In this document: one piece after another, positions 5,701-9,223 of the stretch | Layout: the number at the start of each line of letters is the position of its first letter | How positions within the stretch are numbered: position 1 is the stretch's first letter | Source of the DNA: Candidatus Woesearchaeota archaeon | GTDB taxonomy: Archaea; Nanobdellota; Nanobdellia; Woesearchaeales; WALR01 | Length of the DNA: 9,223 nucleotides | Reading direction: 5' to 3' | Assembly: GCA_015522765.1 (NCBI GenBank) | Contig: WALR01000160.1 | Span: forward strand, 1 to 9,223 | Notes under the pieces: generated by a model | Seen by the model: only the letters and a program-made list of their open reading frames with translations | What the model was told of the DNA's origin: nothing | The model's database searches: none | Program-made: the position numbers and the translations under genes

Positions 5701-7848
5701 TCAGGTTGTTGATGCAATCCCCTGATGGACGAGGGTGTTCATTGAGAAAACACCTATCACCAGCAGCATAACATAAACGATGATTGCGAACAGAAGGTTC
5801 CTCGCGATGGTCATGTCCCTGTTAACCTTATCAAATCCGGAGTTAACACCGCTTGAAAGAATTGAGAGGAGGGTCACGGTCTCTATCATGTAAATGCCTA
5901 CAAGCACCTGAAATATTGTGGGGGGTGTTATCTTTGTAAAATTAATAAGGTTTATGAAGAAATTGTCGCTTGCCCCCATGCTGAGCTGGAGCATCTTCAT
6001 AATGTTCTCAAGCCTCTTTGAAAGCTCGTACAGGGTCTGGATGATTATCAGTGTAAGACTGCCCACGACGGCTGAGAGGAAGGGGGTAAGGAACTTTGCC
6101 TGCATATTTATGGAGCTCACTGTCTCTGTCAAAAGGTCGTATATAAGCTCCCGTATATTCTTAGTGTTGTTCAGGTAGACGCTGACCTTGATTGTTATTT
6201 TATGAAGAACAGACGCGCCCTTCGACGCCCCCTCAGAGATTATCCACATTATCTCCTTCATGAGGATAGAGGGATATTTCACTATGACCCCGCTCTGCCT
6301 GTCAAAGACAGCCTGGGAAAAGGTCTTCCCCTCATTCTCCAGCTTGTCAAGAACATCCGAGAAAAACCTGAATATACTCCTCGTCTTTAAGTTGAGCATT
6401 TTGGCCTTCACAATATACCTCTTAAGCGCTATCTCAACCGGGATGTTCTCGGTAAACTCATTCCCCAGATGGAAGAGGGCATCATCCAGGTCGTTCTCTA
6501 TCTCGACTATCGCATTCCTGAGCCTTAACCGCTGGACGCTGCGGAAGTAGAAGTATATCACGATTCCGAGTGCAATGCCCAGGGGAATTGTCACAGTATT
6601 AAACATGGCTGTGGTTGTGTACTCCTCTGCCGGAATCACATTGGCGCCTACAACGCTGCTCTTCAGAAGCATCTTCATGTGGATATAGGAGGGAATGGTG
6701 TGGGTGAAGAGCCATATCCATCCCGGAATGGTTATCAGCACGCCGACGACAATGGCAACCTTGAGGACGGGAATATAATATGTTGAGTTCCCGATTTTCA
6801 GGGCGTACTTCCCTAAGGGGGGGAGATAAGGATTCTTTGAGAGGTCGGGATAGGAAAACGCCCCAGGGCGCTTCGCGAGTATCCTGTTAGAGAGGAACCA
6901 GATAAGGGCAGGTATGATTACAAGATAGCCGAAGAATAAATGGTCTATCCTGACACTGTCAGACATGAATATGCTCATCATAGGGAAGGCTATGAGGCCT
7001 ATGAGCGGGAGGAGCATTCCAAATGTGTGGAGCATCATCACGGGCATCTTAAGGTCATGGCTGTAATGCTTCATCTTGACATAGGTTGCGTCGAGTATTG
7101 ACTGGAGAGACTTCTCAAGTATCTTCTCCCTCTCAACCTCATCTCCCTGGTCGGTTATTGAGTGAAGGGTCATAAATGACTTCACAAAGTCAAGGTTCCT
7201 CTTAATCCAGAGGTCCATAAACCCCCTAGTAGCTTCGTCAAGGGAGGAGGCCTTCTGCATATCCAGAAGCCAGACCACCCGCTTTAAGTCTTTCCCCAAA
7301 GGCCCGTTGAGATGCTGGGTTGCAAAGTAGAGTGCATTCTCAAGCACAGGATTCACACGCATGTATATCGTCATGTAGAGTATCGCGAGTATCCCCTCCT
7401 CCTCCGCTCTCATCTTTATGAGCTGGGAATAGAACGGGGGGTAGGTGTAGCTTACATACGCTAGGAAGATGAAGAGGGTGAAAACAAAGAATGCAAAGTT
7501 CTTCCAGCCGATTATTGCAAACGGAATCATTGCGACGAGCCCGAGGAGAAAGGTGAACACTGCAGAGGAGAGCACCTCATCAGGGGTTACATTAAAGTTG
7601 CAGATTTCAAGGGCTTCCTTAAGCTTCTTGCTCGACTTCTCCCCCATCTTAAGGAAGGAGAGATAGGACCTTGCGAAGTGGGAATACTGCTCAAAGAAGG
7701 TTTTAAGAGACCTGCTCTCCTTCTCCTCCTTCACAAAATCATGGTAGATGCTTGAGGTCATGCTTATGGAAGCTATTGATGCGCGCTCGCTGTAGGGGCT
7801 TAACCTCTCAGCTACCTTCCTCTTTATCGATTCCAATGAAGGTTCCAT
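5701..7848 (-). CDS. Type II secretion system F family protein (TadC/FlaJ-like), tandem domains
   Basis: This 715-aa polytopic protein is the membrane platform of an archaeal type IV pilus-like assembly system. Hydrophobic helices fall at about 93-112, 115-136, 270-294, 303-322, 360-382, 417-436, 583-606, 643-668 and 682-706. Between them are two large cytoplasmic helical blocks (about 140-265 and 437-580), each with the T2SSF pattern in which short helices precede a pair of membrane segments. This is the two-repeat TadC/FlaJ-like form common in archaea; bacterial TadB and TadC are separate single-domain proteins. In characterised systems the cytoplasmic loops contact a hexameric ATPase that drives pilin insertion into the fibre. 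No such ATPase is in the window. The ATG has a Shine-Dalgarno GAGGTG five bases upstream and lies 16 bases after the previous gene, so it is part of the same operon as the pilin-like genes. Confidence 0.9.
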   Translation of the reverse strand: MEPSLESIKRKVAERLSPYSERASIASISMTSSIYHDFVKEEKESRSLKTFFEQYSHFARSYLSFLKMGEKSSKKLKEALEICNFNVTPDEVLSSAVFTFLLGLVAMIPFAIIGWKNFAFFVFTLFIFLAYVSYTYPPFYSQLIKMRAEEEGILAILYMTIYMRVNPVLENALYFATQHLNGPLGKDLKRVVWLLDMQKASSLDEATRGFMDLWIKRNLDFVKSFMTLHSITDQGDEVEREKILEKSLQSILDATYVKMKHYSHDLKMPVMMLHTFGMLLPLIGLIAFPMMSIFMSDSVRIDHLFFGYLVIIPALIWFLSNRILAKRPGAFSYPDLSKNPYLPPLGKYALKIGNSTYYIPVLKVAIVVGVLITIPGWIWLFTHTIPSYIHMKMLLKSSVVGANVIPAEEYTTTAMFNTVTIPLGIALGIVIYFYFRSVQRLRLRNAIVEIENDLDDALFHLGNEFTENIPVEIALKRYIVKAKMLNLKTRSIFRFFSDVLDKLENEGKTFSQAVFDRQSGVIVKYPSILMKEIMWIISEGASKGASVLHKITIKVSVYLNNTKNIRELIYDLLTETVSSINMQAKFLTPFLSAVVGSLTLIIIQTLYELSKRLENIMKMLQLSMGASDNFFINLINFTKITPPTIFQVLVGIYMIETVTLLSILSSGVNSGFDKVNRDMTIARNLLFAIIVYVMLLVIGVFSMNTLVHQGIASTT

Positions 7849-7864
7849 AAAGCACCTCTTTTAA

Positions 7865-8356
7865 TTAATGGTTGTCCGTGTATGTCTGATTCCAGAGTAT
7901 CATGACTTCTCCTGGGGAGGGCTTTGATATTGAGAATACCATTCTTGTCATCTTTCTTCTCCCAAGTATCTTGTCCATTAAATGGTATGCCCTCGCCTCC
8001 TCTCCCAAAGTGATTGTGGGCATCTCATAGGTGCAGAACGGAAGTGTGTAGCACTTCCTCGCCTCATTCTCTATCTTCATGCAGAGCCTGTCCCCTGATT
8101 CCTCAATGTTGTCGTTCCCAAGAATAAATACCTTTGAAACAACAGCGGGGAAGACGAGCGACTTTATCTCCTCATTCTTTACTCCGCCCTGGCAGACGCC
8201 CTCCACAGAGGACTTCAAAAGGCTCATGGTGCTCATCGCCTGCCCCAGCTCGTTCTTATACACATACCTCGATATCATGCCGTAGCTGCTCACGAATATC
8301 ATTGTTCCAAGTAAAAGCCCTGCAATGGTCCACATCCACACCTCCACTGATTCCAT
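7865..8356 (-). CDS. Pilin-like protein with four cysteines
   Basis: I choose the ATG at 8356, one base after the stop of the previous gene, giving 163 aa by coupled translation; a TTG at 8371 would add five residues. After the short start MESVEVW, residues 8-25 form a single hydrophobic helix (TIAGLLLGTMIFVSSYG in its core), followed by an extracellular-looking domain. Cysteines at 55, 92, 102 and 108 could form two disulfides. There is no canonical K-R-G class III cleavage site, so it may be an unprocessed or non-canonical minor subunit. It shares CYTL (102-105) and PSPGEV (147-152) with the preceding pilin-like protein, where the matching segments are CYTL and PSAGEV near the C-terminus, in the same order. 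This suggests the two are old paralogues. Its place between a pilin and the TadC-like platform supports a minor pilin role (inference). Confidence 0.78.
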   Translation of the reverse strand: MESVEVWMWTIAGLLLGTMIFVSSYGMISRYVYKNELGQAMSTMSLLKSSVEGVCQGGVKNEEIKSLVFPAVVSKVFILGNDNIEESGDRLCMKIENEARKCYTLPFCTYEMPTITLGEEARAYHLMDKILGRRKMTRMVFSISKPSPGEVMILWNQTYTDNH

Positions 8357-8357
8357 T

Positions 8358-8783
8358 TTAGATGAGAACAACCTCTCCTGCTGAGGGATTAAAGCTTACG
8401 ACAATCTTATTTGCTGGCACCTCCACCTTTAAATCGTGGGGGATGCTGAGGGCATTATTGACAGCACCCTTATCTGAGAACTTGCCATCGGAGAATATGA
8501 GGGTATAGCAGAGCTGCCTCCCCTCAAGCTTGCCCTCCTTTCCCTTCTCATAGCATATCTTCGCGTGCTTCACGACCTCATTGACATACAATCCATGATT
8601 AGTGACATTAATAATCTGGTTGTCCAGTGCAACATTCTTCTCGCCTCCGAACATAGTGCTTATGAACCTGTTGCTCTTAAGGGACCACTTGCCTACCATG
8701 CCTATTATTATGAAAGCCACTACTGTAGCTATGAATATGAGGAAAATGTACTGCAGCGCCAATGCTCCTCTTTTGCTATCCAT
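8358..8783 (-). CDS. Archaeal pilin-like protein with class III signal peptide
   Basis: This 141-aa protein starts MDSKRG, followed by a long uncharged helix (ALALQYIFLIFIATVVAFII, residues 7-26). Lys-Arg-Gly directly before the hydrophobic stretch is the archaeal prepilin (class III) signal. The prepilin peptidase would cut after G6, leaving the helix to pack in the filament core. The rest (35-141) is predicted mostly beta, with cysteines at 77 and 92 that could form a disulfide, and ends in PSAGEVVLI. I set the start at 8783 and not ten codons earlier because a near-perfect Shine-Dalgarno AAGGTGAT is centred about 8 bases upstream, and because this places KRG at the expected distance from the N-terminus. 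It is the first gene of the operon. It could equally be called a pseudopilin if the machine is a secretion system. Confidence 0.82.
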   Translation of the reverse strand: MDSKRGALALQYIFLIFIATVVAFIIIGMVGKWSLKSNRFISTMFGGEKNVALDNQIINVTNHGLYVNEVVKHAKICYEKGKEGKLEGRQLCYTLIFSDGKFSDKGAVNNALSIPHDLKVEVPANKIVVSFNPSAGEVVLI

Positions 8784-8787
8784 TCTT

Positions 8788-8795
8788 ATCACCTT
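8788..8795 (-). promoter_or_regulatory. Shine-Dalgarno site that fixes the pilin start
   Basis: AAGGTGAT on the minus strand, four bases before the ATG at 8783, is complementary to the 3' end of archaeal 16S rRNA (anti-SD AUCACCUCC). The upstream ATG at 8813 has no such site, so the shorter product is preferred. Confidence 0.65.
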
Positions 8796-8824
8796 AACAA
8801 GCTGGATAGACAAATAGCAATGAA

Positions 8825-8834
8825 TATTATAAAA
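8825..8834 (-). promoter_or_regulatory. TATA box of the pilus-like operon
   Basis: TTTTATAATA on the minus strand, centred about 46 bases before the pilin ATG. Transcription would begin near 8803-8805, leaving a leader of about 20 nt that contains the Shine-Dalgarno site. Unlike the other promoters in the window it therefore predicts a leadered mRNA. It overlaps the T-rich end of the upstream gene. Confidence 0.55.
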
Positions 8835-8845
8835 GTTTCTAAAAA
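8831..8845 (-). terminator. Oligo-T terminator after the YggS-family gene
   Basis: Minus strand TTTTT at 8845-8841, seven bases after the TAG stop codon, then TTTT at 8834-8831. This is a plausible archaeal oligo-T terminator packed against the next operon's TATA box. Confidence 0.45.
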
Positions 8846-8851
8846 TAAGGG

Positions 8852-9223
8852 CTAGCCATAGAAGATTAACCTGCCAACCCTTACAAGCGTGCTCCCCTCC
8901 TCCACCGCAATCCTGAAGTCATTGCTCATGCCCATTGATAGCTCGGGAAGGGCGAGTTTATCGGCGAGCTGTTTCATTCTCCTGAAATACTTTCTCGTGT
9001 TCTCTGGCTCTGTGAGGGGCGCAAGGGTCATTAATCCTTTTATCTTAAGATTGGTCATCCTCAACAGTTTTGAATAAAAGCCGTCAGCCTCCTCAGGTGC
9101 TATCCCGCTCTTTGACTCCTCTCCTGCTATGTTAATCTCCATAAATACGGGAAGAACCTTCCCCTGCTCATATGCCCTTTCATTAAGCGTCCTCGCAACC
9201 TTTAAGCTGTCTATGCTCTCCAC
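8852..9223 (-). CDS. yggS: PLP homeostasis protein, YggS/PLPBP family (5' end outside window)
   Basis: The C-terminal 123 or so residues of a YggS/PROSC (PLPBP) protein, a single-domain TIM barrel that binds pyridoxal 5'-phosphate and buffers free PLP and amino-acid pools without a known enzymatic reaction. Family signatures are clear and in order: ESIDSLKVA, the strand EINIAGEESKSG, GLMTLAP, then LSMGMSNDF and VRVGRLIFYG, which form the phosphate-binding end of the barrel. The frame is open to the window edge, and its first visible codon (GTG) is internal, since family members have about 100 residues before this point, including the PLP-binding lysine. The protein ends in FYG where many members have FG, a minor variant. 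It is not obviously linked to the pilus-like operon downstream, which has its own promoter. The family is best known from bacteria and eukaryotes and also occurs in some archaea. Confidence 0.92.
   Translation of the reverse strand: MESIDSLKVARTLNERAYEQGKVLPVFMEINIAGEESKSGIAPEEADGFYSKLLRMTNLKIKGLMTLAPLTEPENTRKYFRRMKQLADKLALPELSMGMSNDFRIAVEEGSTLVRVGRLIFYG

Noticed and set aside
8357..8371. TTG at 8371 as start of the second pilin-like gene
   Set aside because: A rare start codon that would overlap the previous gene; the ATG at 8356 is one base past the stop and fits coupled translation. Not fully excluded, since AGGAGAGG lies just before the TTG.
8784..8813. Upstream ATG (8813) as the start of the pilin-like gene
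   Set aside because: It adds ten residues before the class III signal, has no Shine-Dalgarno, and lies near the predicted transcript start; the ATG at 8783 has an excellent Shine-Dalgarno.
1..9223. CRISPR arrays, insertion sequences, tRNA genes, integrase or attachment sites, toxin-antitoxin pairs
   Set aside because: No regularly spaced direct repeats, transposase or integrase signatures, terminal inverted repeats with target duplications, or tRNA cloverleaf were found on either strand.

Overview
The window looks archaeal. It carries an archaeal-type DnaG primase, a TrmB-family regulator, AT-rich TATA boxes about 26-28 bases before several start codons, a class III (pilin-type) signal peptide, and a fused tandem-domain TadC/FlaJ-like secretion membrane protein. 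Base composition is moderate. I cannot name the lineage from this window. A DPANN or euryarchaeal genome would both fit.

Left part (1-1500): the end of a + strand gene with a helix-hairpin-helix tail, possibly an XPF/Hef-like nuclease, converges on dnaG (minus). dnaG is followed by a long oligo-T tract on its own strand, as expected for an archaeal terminator. Gene-free stretch (1488-1934): apart from the dnaG leader, it holds a compact GC-rich block. On the minus strand this block folds into a closed three-way junction of about 120 nt, and a TATA box sits at the right distance upstream. I call it a candidate independent non-coding RNA of unknown family.

Middle (1935-5300): a TrmB-like regulator (minus) is divergent from an unrecognised 212-aa hydrophobic protein (+). 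A 22-base inverted repeat lies exactly between the two TATA boxes and is a good operator candidate. Next comes an unrecognised 612-aa, largely helical protein (+) with its own TATA box. The regulator and both + genes appear to be transcribed leaderless or nearly so.

Right part (5304-8855): a four-gene minus-strand operon reads pilin-like protein, second pilin-like protein, 715-aa tandem T2SSF protein, then a 127-aa tail-anchored protein. It is driven by a TATA box at 8825-8834 and has Shine-Dalgarno sites. It looks like the membrane and fibre part of a small type IV pilus-like machine. The assembly ATPase and prepilin peptidase are not in the window. The two pilin-like proteins share C-terminal motifs and look like diverged paralogues. 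The window ends inside a PLP-homeostasis (YggS/PLPBP) gene on the minus strand.

The best candidates for something undescribed are the three-way-junction RNA, the pilus-like operon with its cysteine-bearing paralogous subunits and unusual last gene, and the divergent TrmB/membrane-protein pair with the palindromic operator.
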